DNA from: an uncultured Verrucomicrobia subdivision 3 bacterium
GTDB taxonomy: Bacteria > Verrucomicrobiota > Verrucomicrobiia > Limisphaerales > UBA11358
NCBI GenBank assembly: GCA_903865745.1
Contig: CAIPKV010000085.1
Location: forward strand, 1 to 64,000
DNA length: 64,000 nucleotides
Direction: 5' to 3'
Part shown: piece by piece, positions 47,600 through 55,806 of the stretch
Numbering within the stretch: position 1 is the first letter of the stretch
Layout of the letters: the number at the start of each line of letters is the position of its first letter
Made by a program: the position numbers and the translations under genes
The notes under the pieces: generated by a model
Databases searched by the model: none
Told to the model about the DNA's origin: nothing
What the model saw: the letters and a program-made list of their open reading frames with translations, nothing else

Positions 47600-48266
47600 G
47601 CTTGGCTGCCATCAGCTTGCGAATCTCTGCCAGCAGTAACTGGCTGGTTTGCTCCGAAGTCATGCTGGAGTTGTTGATGACCTTGGCCCCGAGGGCGATC
47701 ATCAGCGGGGCAACCGCGCGCTGGCTGTCGCGTTGATCGCGTGCGGCCAGATTTTCATTCACGCCGTCGGCGGTGCGCCGCGCCGTACGTTCGGCCAAGG
47801 TGGCATCAAGGTAAAACTTGAAGTCGGTTTCCGGGAAAACATTCGTGCCGATGTCACGGCCTTCCATCACGAGGTTGCCGAACTGGATACAGTCGCGTTG
47901 CGTCTTCTTCATCCACTCGCGGACTTTCGGCACGGCGGCAACGTGCGCCACGGCGGCGGCGGTCTCAGGCATGCGGATTTCCTTCTCGGGAAAATAACCG
48001 TCCACCAGCAGACGCACTGCGCGCAAGCCGTCCTTCTCGGCGCATTCCAATTTCGTTTTCCATTTGCGGCAAGCAGCGGCGACGGCTTTCTCGTCGTTCA
48101 CATCCACGTGTTTGAGCAGGCAATACCAGGCCAGCGTGCGATACATCGCGCCGGTGTCCACATAAACGTAGCCGAGCGCGCGGGCGACGAGCTTGGCGTT
48201 CGTGCTTTTGCCGCTGGCGCTGGTACCGTCCAAGGCGATGACAATGGGATGATTTTTCAAGTTCAA
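47595..48266 (-). CDS. cmk: Cytidylate kinase
   Basis: 223 residues. Phosphorylates CMP and dCMP. P-loop ALDGTSASGKST (residues 10-21), ARALGYVYVDTGAMYRTLAW, GRDIGTNVFPETDFKFYLDA and NSSMTSEQ near the C-terminus. Full length. It lies downstream of aroA, an order (aroA then cmk) seen in other bacteria. A long palindrome (48277-48333) separates them. Confidence 0.95.
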   Translation of the reverse strand: MNLKNHPIVIALDGTSASGKSTNAKLVARALGYVYVDTGAMYRTLAWYCLLKHVDVNDEKAVAAACRKWKTKLECAEKDGLRAVRLLVDGYFPEKEIRMPETAAAVAHVAAVPKVREWMKKTQRDCIQFGNLVMEGRDIGTNVFPETDFKFYLDATLAERTARRTADGVNENLAARDQRDSQRAVAPLMIALGAKVINNSSMTSEQTSQLLLAEIRKLMAAKR

Positions 48267-48276
48267 ATTCTGGTTT

Positions 48277-48333
48277 AGACAGGATGAACAGGATTTTCAG
48301 GATTAAATCCTGTCAATCTTGTTCATCCTGTCT
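48277..48333. repeat. 57-bp palindrome between aroA and cmk
   Basis: Outer arms AGACAGGATGAACA (48277-48290) and TGTTCATCCTGTCT (48320-48333) are perfect 14-bp complements. An inner CAGGATT / AATCCTG pair (48298-48312) makes a second stem. The motif family (ACAGGATGAACAGGATT) resembles short dispersed repeats seen in many bacteria. Confidence 0.9.
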
Positions 48334-48336
48334 CTA

Positions 48337-49653
48337 TTAATCCGCAAACAATTCTTCGTGCGTCAATTTCCGTCCCGTTTTCACGTCCAAAATCTCCGCA
48401 CCCAGACCGTGCGGTGGCACGGCTGCGAGCTTCTGGAAGAAATTGGGGAATGTTTTCTTCACGCAGGCGGGATTCTTGATTTTTATGCCGGGTACTTTCA
48501 ATCCTAGAATCGCAAAACACATCGCCATGCGATGGTCGTTGTAAGTTTCAATCTCCGCGCCGTGCAACTCTTCCAGCTTTGAGGGATAAACCGTCAGAGT
48601 GTCGCCTTCCTCGATGACTTTTGTACCGCACTTGGTCAACTCTGTCCGTAACGCAACCACGCGTTCGCATTCTTGCACGCGCAGACGGCCGAGGTCGGTG
48701 AAATGGATTGCTTGACCGGCAAACGGCGCGAGAACAATTGCCGTCATAATGCTATCAGCTAGTTCGTTCAGCCGAGAAATGGATGACTTCATTCCAGCAT
48801 TATTTCCGATGCCAACCCAACCTCTAAATTGCGCATCAAGCTGCCATTGCGATTCAGTTCTCGGCCAGTCAAAAACTCTAATGTGATCCTTAAAACCGGC
48901 TCGCTCGAAAAGATAGGCGACTCCCCAAAAATAACTCCCGCTGCTGGCATCCGGCTCGATTTGGAATTCGCCGCCTTTAGGAAACGCTTCGATGAGTTTG
49001 CTCGTCATCGCCACATACGGCGACTCCTCGGCATTCTCTCCTATGATATTAATCTTCCAGCCGCCGTGCTTGGCTGACAGCAATAGTGCCGAAGCGAACT
49101 GTGAGCTTTCCTCGATGCTGACGTGGCAACGTCCTTTCTTCGCACCTTCACCAAAAATCTTTACCGGCAGCTTGTCATTACCTTTTTCGGATTCCAAGCG
49201 ATAGCCGAGTTCGCGTAGCGCTGAAAACAACGCCGCCTGCGGACGTTCGTGCATTCGTGGCACGCCGTGCAAACGGTAAACGCCGCTGCCAAGGCAGAGA
49301 AACGGTGCGAGAAACCGTGCCGCCGTGCCGGCATTGCCCACGAATAAATCCAGTGGCTGTGTTTCCGTGCCGCCGCGTGGCACCACACCGCCGTTGCCAT
49401 AAACGGTTATGGTGCGGTTGCAGGGTTCGGCTGGATCGCCCTCCACATTCACCATGAAGCCGAGTTCCTGCAAACACTCGACCATGATTTGCGTGTCCTC
49501 GCTCCAGAGCGCACCTTTCAAAACCGTCTCGCCATCGGCTAATGCCGCGAGAATCAACGCGCGGTTGGTAATGCTTTTTGACCCAGGTACGGTGATTTCC
49601 GCTTGAACGGGCTGGTCGAGCGGGACGATTTCAATGAGATCGGGCAGGGCCAT
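48337..49653 (-). CDS. aroA: 3-phosphoshikimate 1-carboxyvinyltransferase (EPSP synthase)
   Basis: 438 residues. Joins shikimate-3-phosphate and PEP in the shikimate pathway. Motifs: GSKSITNRALILAALA, FVGNAGTAARFL, HERPQAALFSALRELGY, SSGSYFWGVAYL, RVQECERVVALRTELTK and TYNDHRMAMCFAIL. The ATG at 49653 (MALPDLIEIVPLDQP) is chosen. A longer frame runs upstream to 49728, but only through a heptamer hairpin that encodes an unrelated tail. The enzyme lies between tyrA and cmk on one strand, giving an aromatic amino-acid cluster. Confidence 0.96.
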   Translation of the reverse strand: MALPDLIEIVPLDQPVQAEITVPGSKSITNRALILAALADGETVLKGALWSEDTQIMVECLQELGFMVNVEGDPAEPCNRTITVYGNGGVVPRGGTETQPLDLFVGNAGTAARFLAPFLCLGSGVYRLHGVPRMHERPQAALFSALRELGYRLESEKGNDKLPVKIFGEGAKKGRCHVSIEESSQFASALLLSAKHGGWKINIIGENAEESPYVAMTSKLIEAFPKGGEFQIEPDASSGSYFWGVAYLFERAGFKDHIRVFDWPRTESQWQLDAQFRGWVGIGNNAGMKSSISRLNELADSIMTAIVLAPFAGQAIHFTDLGRLRVQECERVVALRTELTKCGTKVIEEGDTLTVYPSKLEELHGAEIETYNDHRMAMCFAILGLKVPGIKIKNPACVKKTFPNFFQKLAAVPPHGLGAEILDVKTGRKLTHEELFAD

Positions 49654-49661
49654 TTCAGGGC

Positions 49662-49753
49662 GATGATAGAGGATGGAAGATGGAGGATAGAAGCCGCAAT
49701 TCTCCGCCGCGCACGATTTGTCTGCCATTCTCCATCATCAATCCTCCATCCTC
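49662..49753. repeat. Heptamer-built hairpin element between tyrA and aroA
   Basis: Left arm GATGATA, GAGGATG, GAAGATG, GAGGATA, GAAGCCG (49662-49696). Right arm CATTCTC, CATCATC, AATCCTC, CATCCTC (49726-49753). Same design and partly the same sequence as 47519-47599, including GATTTG before CCATTCTCC. Confidence 0.8.
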
Positions 49754-49758
49754 ATTTT

Positions 49759-50643
49759 CTATTCAGACGAAGGCGAGGCACAGCACGCACACCAGTCATC
49801 GCGGCGTTCCTTCGCGCTGGTAAAGAAGGCTTCGACAGCCTTCACATCATTTTTCTTAAGTGCCGTCTGGAATTTTTTAAGTTCGCCGACAAAGGCGTCC
49901 ACGGACTGTGATACATTTTTTCGGTTGGCCAGCGCAATGTCGCGCCACATTTCCGGTGAGCCGGACGCAATCCGCGTCGTGTCACGAAAACCGGTCGCGC
50001 AGAGTCCCGCCTGCGCCTTAGGGTTTGCGGGATTCAACACCAGATTCGCCAGCGCCGCTGCGGTGATATGTGGCAAGTGGCTGGTTCGGCTGACCAGCAA
50101 ATCATGCTGGGCTGCGTCCAGCCGGAGCGTCCGCGCACCGAGCGATTGCCAGAACTGCTCAAGTTTGCGGACGGCAGCCGGATTGGATTTCTTCGTCGGG
50201 GTAAGAATATTGACGGCGCACTTGAACAAATCGGCGCGCGCGGCCAGCACCCCCATTTTTTCGCCACCCGCCATCGGATGGCTGCCAATGAAATGTGCGC
50301 CCGCCTTGGCGATGATTGATTCCAGTTCGCGCACGACCTCGGCTTTAACGCTGCCAACATCGGTGACAATTGCGCCACGTTTGAGCGCGGGCAGAATTTG
50401 TTCCGCGAGCGAACGCATTTGTGCGAGTGGCGTGCAAAGGAAGATTAAATCAGCATTGGAAACCGTCGCGAGCAGGTCGGTTGTGGCAAAATCCACCGCG
50501 CCGGCTTTCTCGCAATCCTTCAGACTAGCCTTGCGCCGGACGTAGCCAGCGACTTCGCCGGCCAGTCGCCGCTGCCGCGCGGCCAGCCCGATGGAGCCGC
50601 CCAGCAGGCCGACGCCGACGATGGTGATTTTCCGAAATTGCAC
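49759..50643 (-). CDS. tyrA: Prephenate dehydrogenase
   Basis: 294 residues. NAD(P)-dependent oxidation of prephenate to 4-hydroxyphenylpyruvate for tyrosine. Rossmann loop GVGLLGGSIG at the N-terminus, LIFLCTPLAQM, TDVGSVKAEVV and the catalytic-region HFIGSHPMAGGEKMG. The C-terminal helical part has RTSHLPHITAAALANL. No fused chorismate mutase or ACT domain. Cyclohexadienyl (arogenate) specificity cannot be excluded. First of an apparent tyrA-aroA-cmk-plsC series. Confidence 0.94.
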   Translation of the reverse strand: MQFRKITIVGVGLLGGSIGLAARQRRLAGEVAGYVRRKASLKDCEKAGAVDFATTDLLATVSNADLIFLCTPLAQMRSLAEQILPALKRGAIVTDVGSVKAEVVRELESIIAKAGAHFIGSHPMAGGEKMGVLAARADLFKCAVNILTPTKKSNPAAVRKLEQFWQSLGARTLRLDAAQHDLLVSRTSHLPHITAAALANLVLNPANPKAQAGLCATGFRDTTRIASGSPEMWRDIALANRKNVSQSVDAFVGELKKFQTALKKNDVKAVEAFFTSAKERRDDWCACCASPSSE

Positions 50644-50673
50644 GGCGAAAAGATAACGGAAGCGGTGTGATTC

Positions 50674-50755
50674 GTGAATTGTTAAATCGTTGAATTGTTG
50701 TTTCCGCTTCGTGGAAGCCGATGAAATGATTCAACCCTTCACAATTCAACAGATT
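50674..50755. repeat. AT-rich hairpin element between tyrA and the oxidoreductase
   Basis: TTGAATTGT (50690-50698) pairs with ACAATTCAA (50741-50749). An inner GCTTC/GAAGC hairpin is visible around 50706-50717. Left part is GTGAATT, GTTAAAT and further ATT/GTTG units. It overlaps the 3' end of the oxidoreductase gene. Confidence 0.55.
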
Positions 50756-51815
50756 TTCCAGTGCGCCCGGCTTCGAGGCATGCATCCAAAACAGTTTGCG
50801 TTTTCCGTGCCCACATCGGCCAGTCGTCGTTCAGCTTGCCGGAGAAGATCTGGTTGGCGAAGTTTCGCCACATCCGGGTGTCCTGCGCCGTGGCGTGACC
50901 TTGGGGAATTGGGTCGACTCCCGGTGGACATTTCACGTCGCTGGTGACGGTGAGAAATTTTTCGTTCACCTCGAATTCGGGTTCATAGCTGTTCAGCGGA
51001 TGTACGAAGTCCGGCAGCCGCAGCCAGCCGTTCTGGCCGCTGACGTGAACCCATTGCTGCCGGCCGGTGAGAAAAGAGCTGTAAAATTCGACCGACACGC
51101 CGCCGTCAAAAAACAGTTCGCCGGAAAATTCCGTTGGCGTTGGCGTGCGGCCATCGGTGGTAGGCGATTGCGCCAGAATTTTCCCCGTGACCCAGTGCGG
51201 CAATTGCCAGTTCAGGGTCCAGAGCGCGAAGCGGATGGAATACCAGCCCAGATCGCCGAGACAACCGGCGGGCTCCAGCGCCCCATCAGCGCGGATGTTG
51301 CCCTGAAAGAAAGCTTCACCGGGATAAAAACTAAACGCCGAGGAAAGGCGCCGCAGGCGGCCGACGCTTTTGTGGTCATCCAGAACTTCCCGGATGCGGG
51401 CGAGTCGCGGACTGTGCATGAACATGACGCCATCCATAAACTGCACCGAATTCTTCCGGCACACCGTGAGCATTTCCTCCAGTTCCGCAGAATTTATTGC
51501 ACAAGGTTTTTCGCAGAGGATATGTTTTCCGTTCTGCGCGGCGCGGATGACTAATTCCTTGCGCAGCCCAGTTGGGAGCGGGACGTAAACGGCATCCACC
51601 TCGGGTGACGCGATTAATTCCGCGTAGCTGCCAAACGCGCGCGGCGATTCAGCGAAGGTGAACTCGCGCTGGCACTCTTCAATGTATTGGCGGCTTTTCA
51701 ACAGATCGCGGCTGGCGACTGCGGCGACGACCGCATTGCCGGAATGAAAAATCGCCTTCCAGTTCTTTCGGCCGATACCGGCGGTGCTCAAGAATCCGAT
51801 GCGTAACTTCTTCAT
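50739..51815 (-). CDS. Gfo/Idh/MocA family oxidoreductase
   Basis: 358 residues. NAD(P)-binding Rossmann N-terminus (KKLRIGFLSTAGIGRKNW, VAAVASRD), AVYVPLPTGLRKEL, the family EKP motif (ILCEKPCAINSAEL) and MDGVMFMHSPR. A C-terminal alpha/beta domain includes GDLGWYSIRFALW. Such enzymes act on sugars, inositols or similar; the substrate cannot be read from sequence. The ATG at 51815 is preferred (MKKLRIGF); it lies 4 nt after the stop of the chelatase-like gene, so they are co-transcribed. Cytosolic. Confidence 0.88.
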   Translation of the reverse strand: MKKLRIGFLSTAGIGRKNWKAIFHSGNAVVAAVASRDLLKSRQYIEECQREFTFAESPRAFGSYAELIASPEVDAVYVPLPTGLRKELVIRAAQNGKHILCEKPCAINSAELEEMLTVCRKNSVQFMDGVMFMHSPRLARIREVLDDHKSVGRLRRLSSAFSFYPGEAFFQGNIRADGALEPAGCLGDLGWYSIRFALWTLNWQLPHWVTGKILAQSPTTDGRTPTPTEFSGELFFDGGVSVEFYSSFLTGRQQWVHVSGQNGWLRLPDFVHPLNSYEPEFEVNEKFLTVTSDVKCPPGVDPIPQGHATAQDTRMWRNFANQIFSGKLNDDWPMWARKTQTVLDACLEAGRTGKSVEL

Positions 51816-51819
51816 AAAA

Positions 51820-52701
51820 TCATATTGCCGCTTCGTTTGCGCGTTCCAAAACCACGTCGGCCAGCAGTGGTTCGGTGCCGACGGATGCAGCATACCAGAC
51901 GAGTTTTCCATCCCGCTCCGTTGGGTTGCGCCAGGTCGGCTGGCCAGCGGCGAGGCGTTCCTTCACGAGTCGCTCCGGTTCGCCAAGCAGCACCGGAATA
52001 TCCTCGACGGCGTGCAAGCCATCGCTGATAAAAAACGGCACCACGATGAGATTCTTGGTTTTCACGTTTTGCCAGCAGCCTTTGATGAAGGGCGCTTCTT
52101 CCATGAAAATCGCGCCGACATCGCCATAAGTGTTCAGACCGCGAATCAGTTCCGCCTGCCGCTCGACGGCTTTGCGGGAATTGGCGTTTCGCCCCGTGCC
52201 GTGGCCCGCGATGAACAGTGTCGTGTCCGCCGGTTTGGGGGTGCGTGGAAAAGGAAATTGTTTCGCCACCTCGGCTGCACGGGCGAGAATCACCTGGGTC
52301 ATCAAATCGTGCGAACCGACCGGGCGACAGTAGTGGAGTTCTGAATTCTGAGTTTTTACTTTTAAGTTATCAGGAAATTGAAAGCCCAGTTCCTGCGGGA
52401 TAACTTCAGTACTAAAATACCCTTCGCTGATGAAGAGCGGGACGATGAAGACCCGCGGCGTGATGATTTCCCCGATTACATTTTTGATGTGCGGTTCCTG
52501 TTTCCAAAAACCTTCCCGGACCTCGGCAAAAATCTTCCGGCGACGCAGTTCCGCCGCGTGCTGATATACCGGCGCGGCGGATTCCGCATTCAGCATCGTG
52601 CCATGGCCGAGGATGATCAGCGCGGCATCGGAGAAATCTTTACTTTGCACGCCACAGATTTTGCCGGAACCGCGTCTGCTCGCAAGGCGGCTAATGCACA
52701 T
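51820..52701 (-). CDS. CbiX-like (sirohydrochlorin/cobalt) chelatase family protein
   Basis: About 293 residues with two tandem CbiX-type halves. The first has ALIILGHGTMLNAES (metal-ligand His region), VIGEIITPRVFIVPLFISEGYF. The second has LFIAGHGTGRNANSRKAVE, NLIVVPFFISDGLHAVEDIP. Family members insert cobalt, nickel or iron into sirohydrochlorin, or act in related tetrapyrrole steps; the actual metal is unknown. The ATG at 52701 is chosen; a longer frame overlaps the divergent cytochrome gene. A degenerate heptamer repeat (52338-52372) is translated as LKVKTQNSELH between the halves. Confidence 0.8.
   Translation of the reverse strand: MCISRLASRRGSGKICGVQSKDFSDAALIILGHGTMLNAESAAPVYQHAAELRRRKIFAEVREGFWKQEPHIKNVIGEIITPRVFIVPLFISEGYFSTEVIPQELGFQFPDNLKVKTQNSELHYCRPVGSHDLMTQVILARAAEVAKQFPFPRTPKPADTTLFIAGHGTGRNANSRKAVERQAELIRGLNTYGDVGAIFMEEAPFIKGCWQNVKTKNLIVVPFFISDGLHAVEDIPVLLGEPERLVKERLAAGQPTWRNPTERDGKLVWYAASVGTEPLLADVVLERANEAAI
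52338..52372. repeat. Degenerate heptanucleotide repeat inside the chelatase-like gene
   Basis: GTTCTGA, ATTCTGA, GTTTTTA, CTTTTAA, GTTATCA; translated as VKTQNSE, resembling peptides coded by TTTTGAG repeats in the debranching enzyme. Confidence 0.6.
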
Positions 52702-52761
52702 TTTTAGTGAAACCTTTTGACGCCGGCAGGGTCTATCCTTCAAATTATTGCCGACTCAACC

Positions 52762-53172
52762 ATGAAAAAGACCAACCTGATTATCCTAACCCTGACCTCA
52801 ATTGTCGCGGCGGCCACCGGAGCCTTGGCTCAGGAAGCCACGCTGCCACCGGCCTCGACGCAGACCGGTGTGACTTATGCCACCGACATTAAGCCCATCT
52901 TTGATGCCTCCTGTGTGAAATGCCACACGGGCGACCGCCCCAAGGCGCACCTGCACATGGACACCCTCGCCGGCGTCCTCAAAGGCACCAAGATGGGACC
53001 GATCGTGAAGCCCGGCGACAGCGCCAACAGCTTCCTGATCAAGGCCGTCGCGCATCTCACCAAAGATTCCGATGCCTGGATGCCGCCGCTGCACAACAAG
53101 GCTGGCATCAAGGCACTCACGCCGGAACAAATCGGTTTGATTCGCGCGTGGATTGATCAGGGCGCCAAATAA
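52762..53172 (+). CDS. Exported mono-haem cytochrome c-like protein (PSCyt1 type)
   Basis: 136 residues. Signal peptide (KKTNLIILTLTSIVAAATGALA-Q), then YATDIKPIFDASCVKCHTG with one CxxCH haem site. A C-terminal PEQIGLIRAWIDQGAK segment is typical of the planctomycete-type cytochrome module (PSCyt1). A Met in DAWMPPL could be the distal ligand. The ATG at 52762 is chosen because it starts the signal peptide. Divergent from the chelatase-like gene, about 60 bp apart. Periplasmic redox role inferred. Confidence 0.88.
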   Translation: MKKTNLIILTLTSIVAAATGALAQEATLPPASTQTGVTYATDIKPIFDASCVKCHTGDRPKAHLHMDTLAGVLKGTKMGPIVKPGDSANSFLIKAVAHLTKDSDAWMPPLHNKAGIKALTPEQIGLIRAWIDQGAK

Positions 53173-53196
53173 ATTAAAATAACCTGAAGAAATTGC

Positions 53197-53235
53197 ACCG
53201 GCGACGTCCGCAAGGATGTCGCCGGTTTATTTTTC
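53197..53235 (+). terminator. Terminator after the cytochrome gene
   Basis: ACCGGCGACGTCC / GGATGTCGCCGGT, 13-bp stem with one G-T pair and a GCAA loop, followed by TTATTTTTCT. It sits between convergent genes and may serve dnaG as well. Confidence 0.85.
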
Positions 53236-55041
53236 TAATTGGGAAAGGGGCAGCCGCTTCTGTTCCTTGAGCTTCATCTGTTCGCGAAGCAGGGCAACTT
53301 TCTCCTCGTCGCCGGTCTGCGGCTGGCTGATTTTTTGCGTGAGGCTGCCAATTTGCCGGTCCAGAAACTGATTCCGCAATTTTAGAGTCACGTCCGCCAG
53401 CTGCGTTTCGGGGTTGGGAATTTTCCGGTCTTCGGCCACCGCCTCGGTGATGAGGTTGCGCTGTTCCGGCGATTCGCACGTGTCGAGAAATTCTGCCAGG
53501 TTGTGCCAGGTCTCATGTTCCTGGGCAGCGAGGCGCAAATCGACGATCTGCCGGATGTGCGGATGTAATATCCAGTTCACGTCCAGATGCAGCGCCGCCC
53601 AAGGCACGAATTCATCCTGCGATAACAGCAGTTTCAGCAGGTGAAATTCCAGCGGCGAGGGTGGGGTCAAGGTTTCTGGTTCCGCATTTAACATTTCTTC
53701 ATCATCCGGCTCCGTGCCCTGAACCCTGAGCTCGGAATTCTTAACCTTTGAAAATTCCTGACGGACGGCTTCCACCGTCACCCCAAGTCGCAACGCCGTC
53801 TTTTGGGCGTAAGTATCCACCAGAACTGAATTGCCGGTCTTGTGGACGGCCTCGGCCATGGCGCGCAAAATTGCCAGCCGGCCTTTGTCGGAGCTGACTT
53901 CATTCGTCGCGCACAAGCGGCCTAAATAATAGTCAAAGAAGCCTTCCGCCTTTTTGATGAGCTGGTTGAACGCTTCGCCGCCGTTTGTTTTGATGTAGCT
54001 ATCCGGGTCATGCGGGGCAGGCACCACGGCCACGCGTACCGCGAGACCGGAAGCCAGCAGATGATCGAGCGAACGCACGATGGCGTTCTGCCCGGCGTTG
54101 TCGGAATCGAAGCACAGCACGGCCTCGTTGGTGTAGCGCTTGAGCAGCCGCGCGTGTTGGTCAGTAAAGGCCGTGCCCTGCGGCGCAACGATGTTCTGCA
54201 CGCCATTCGTGAAGCACGCAATCAAATCCAACTGACCTTCGCAGATGATGGCGAACCCGGCGTCGAGAATGGCGCGTTTGGATTTATCGAGTCCGAAGAA
54301 AATCTTACTCTTGGTAAAGATGGGTGTCTCCGGCGAGTTAACGTATTTAGCGGTCTTCTCGTCGCCGGACAATACACGCCCGCTGAAACCAATCACACGG
54401 CCTTGCTCGTCGCAGATGGGAAACATCAGGCGTCCGCGGAAACGGTCGTAGTAGCGGTCCGTTTCCTCTTTGCGGATGATGAGGCCGGCCTTCTCGACGG
54501 TGGTGAGGTCAAAGTTTTTGCTGCGCGCCCAGTTTACCGTGTCGTCCCACAATTCCGGCGCGGCCCCGATGCGAAATAGTTTTATCGCCTCCGCCGAGAC
54601 GCCGCGCTTGGCCAGATAATCGCGGGCGACCTGGCCGGCGGCTTCGTTCGCGAGGCAGTTTTGCCAGCGCGTCGTGAGCTGTTCGTGGATGTCGAGCAAC
54701 TGATCCTTGAGGTGCCGCGATTCCTGCGCGCCGGGCGTGTTCTCAAACTCCAGCGGAATCTTCGCGCGTTCGGCCAGCCGGCGCACCGCATCCATGAAGC
54801 CGATGTTTTCGTAATCTTTTACAAAGGTAAAAACGTCCCCGCCCTTGTGGCAGCCGAAGCAGTGGAAGATCTGCTTGTGCGGGTTGACGTTGAAGCTAGG
54901 CGACTTCTCTTTATGGAACGGGCAGAGCGCGGTGAAGTTGGCGCCATTTTTCTTAAGCGGGACGTAGGCGCCGATGATGTCAACAATGTCGCTCGCAGCG
55001 CGAATCTGTTCTCGCGTGGCAGGGGATAGGAAGCCGGCCAT
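53227..55041 (-). CDS. dnaG: DNA primase
   Basis: 604 residues. Makes RNA primers at the replication fork. N-terminal CHC2 zinc ribbon (ALCPFHKEKSPSF, IFHCFGCHKGGDVF). Core with GFSGRVLSGDEKTAKYVNSPETP and the TOPRIM region with EGQLDLIACF, VLCFDSDNAGQNA and DPDSYIKTNGG. The C-terminal helicase-binding domain is present but divergent. A degenerate heptamer stretch (53715-53749) is translated as a linker (KVKNSELRVQGTEP) just before that domain. It is in an apparent series with the CvpA gene upstream (18-nt gap). Confidence 0.96.
   Translation of the reverse strand: MAGFLSPATREQIRAASDIVDIIGAYVPLKKNGANFTALCPFHKEKSPSFNVNPHKQIFHCFGCHKGGDVFTFVKDYENIGFMDAVRRLAERAKIPLEFENTPGAQESRHLKDQLLDIHEQLTTRWQNCLANEAAGQVARDYLAKRGVSAEAIKLFRIGAAPELWDDTVNWARSKNFDLTTVEKAGLIIRKEETDRYYDRFRGRLMFPICDEQGRVIGFSGRVLSGDEKTAKYVNSPETPIFTKSKIFFGLDKSKRAILDAGFAIICEGQLDLIACFTNGVQNIVAPQGTAFTDQHARLLKRYTNEAVLCFDSDNAGQNAIVRSLDHLLASGLAVRVAVVPAPHDPDSYIKTNGGEAFNQLIKKAEGFFDYYLGRLCATNEVSSDKGRLAILRAMAEAVHKTGNSVLVDTYAQKTALRLGVTVEAVRQEFSKVKNSELRVQGTEPDDEEMLNAEPETLTPPSPLEFHLLKLLLSQDEFVPWAALHLDVNWILHPHIRQIVDLRLAAQEHETWHNLAEFLDTCESPEQRNLITEAVAEDRKIPNPETQLADVTLKLRNQFLDRQIGSLTQKISQPQTGDEEKVALLREQMKLKEQKRLPLSQLEK
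53715..53749. repeat. Degenerate heptanucleotide repeat inside dnaG
   Basis: TGCCCTG, AACCCTG, AGCTCGG, AATTCTT, AACCTTT; it codes for the linker before the C-terminal DnaB-binding domain. Confidence 0.55.
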
Positions 55042-55059
55042 GTCTCGACGCCGTGCGGT

Positions 55060-55746
55060 TTATTTTCCGAAGTATATGACCGGGTGGGTGGTCGGCGGGG
55101 CGATGGAAGTGCCGGTCTTCACAAGCAACCCGGAAAGGTTGTTCTTGATGAACGGCCCGGCTAGCGATTCTTTGAAGACGCTCGTCTGCACCTCGCTCAA
55201 GGTCGGAAAAAAATCACCGCTGTAGCCAGACACGCCGCCGCCGAACCAGCGGTTGCTGAATTCCTTCGACGCCATGATGTCCGCCTGCGAATAGTACGGC
55301 GCATTCAGCAGCGCCAAGGCAAAAATCACCATGCACAGGTAGCGTAGCATCCCCGAAATCATGCCGAAGTAATACTCCCGGGAGCCGAAGAAGCTGCTGC
55401 CTTCGAGCCGGTGCTTAATCCGGTGTTTAATGAGCGAAAACACGAGGCACACCACGGCGACGATGACGACATAACTGGTGACAAACGCCGCCGTCTCTTC
55501 CGTGATGCTTTTACCGAAGACGGTCTTGATGTAGCCCCGGTCAATCAGCTCGCGACCCAGCGCATGGTAGCCGGCGGCGCCCGAAATCACGACGGTCAGC
55601 CATTGCACGAGGGGCACTAATTCCTTGGTCATCCCGTTTCGACGACCGCGCCAGAAGCCAAACGCCAGCACGAGGACCAGCACTACGTCAAACCAGTTGA
55701 AGAGCATTTTGCCAGTGGCGAATTGTTGGGTGGCGGCCGCAATCAT
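55060..55746 (-). CDS. CvpA family membrane protein
   Basis: 228 residues. FNWFDVVLVLVLAFGFWRGRRNGMTKELVPL at the start is the CvpA signature (here split over helices 1 and 2), with four predicted transmembrane helices up to about residue 150 and a soluble tail. An internal ATG (55707, MLFNWFDVV) may be the true start. Relatives are linked to colicin V production or to cell-envelope homeostasis; the role here is unknown. It lies 18 nt upstream of dnaG. Confidence 0.8.
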   Translation of the reverse strand: MIAAATQQFATGKMLFNWFDVVLVLVLAFGFWRGRRNGMTKELVPLVQWLTVVISGAAGYHALGRELIDRGYIKTVFGKSITEETAAFVTSYVVIVAVVCLVFSLIKHRIKHRLEGSSFFGSREYYFGMISGMLRYLCMVIFALALLNAPYYSQADIMASKEFSNRWFGGGVSGYSGDFFPTLSEVQTSVFKESLAGPFIKNNLSGLLVKTGTSIAPPTTHPVIYFGK

Positions 55747-55806
55747 GGCTCAATCATTAGGTTCTCCGCCCTCAAAGGCCAGCGAATTTTTTGCTGGCGT
55801 TCAGTC

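Noticed and set aside
49654-49728. Longer aroA N-terminus
   Set aside because: The extra 25 codons are translated heptamer-hairpin sequence with no EPSP synthase homology.
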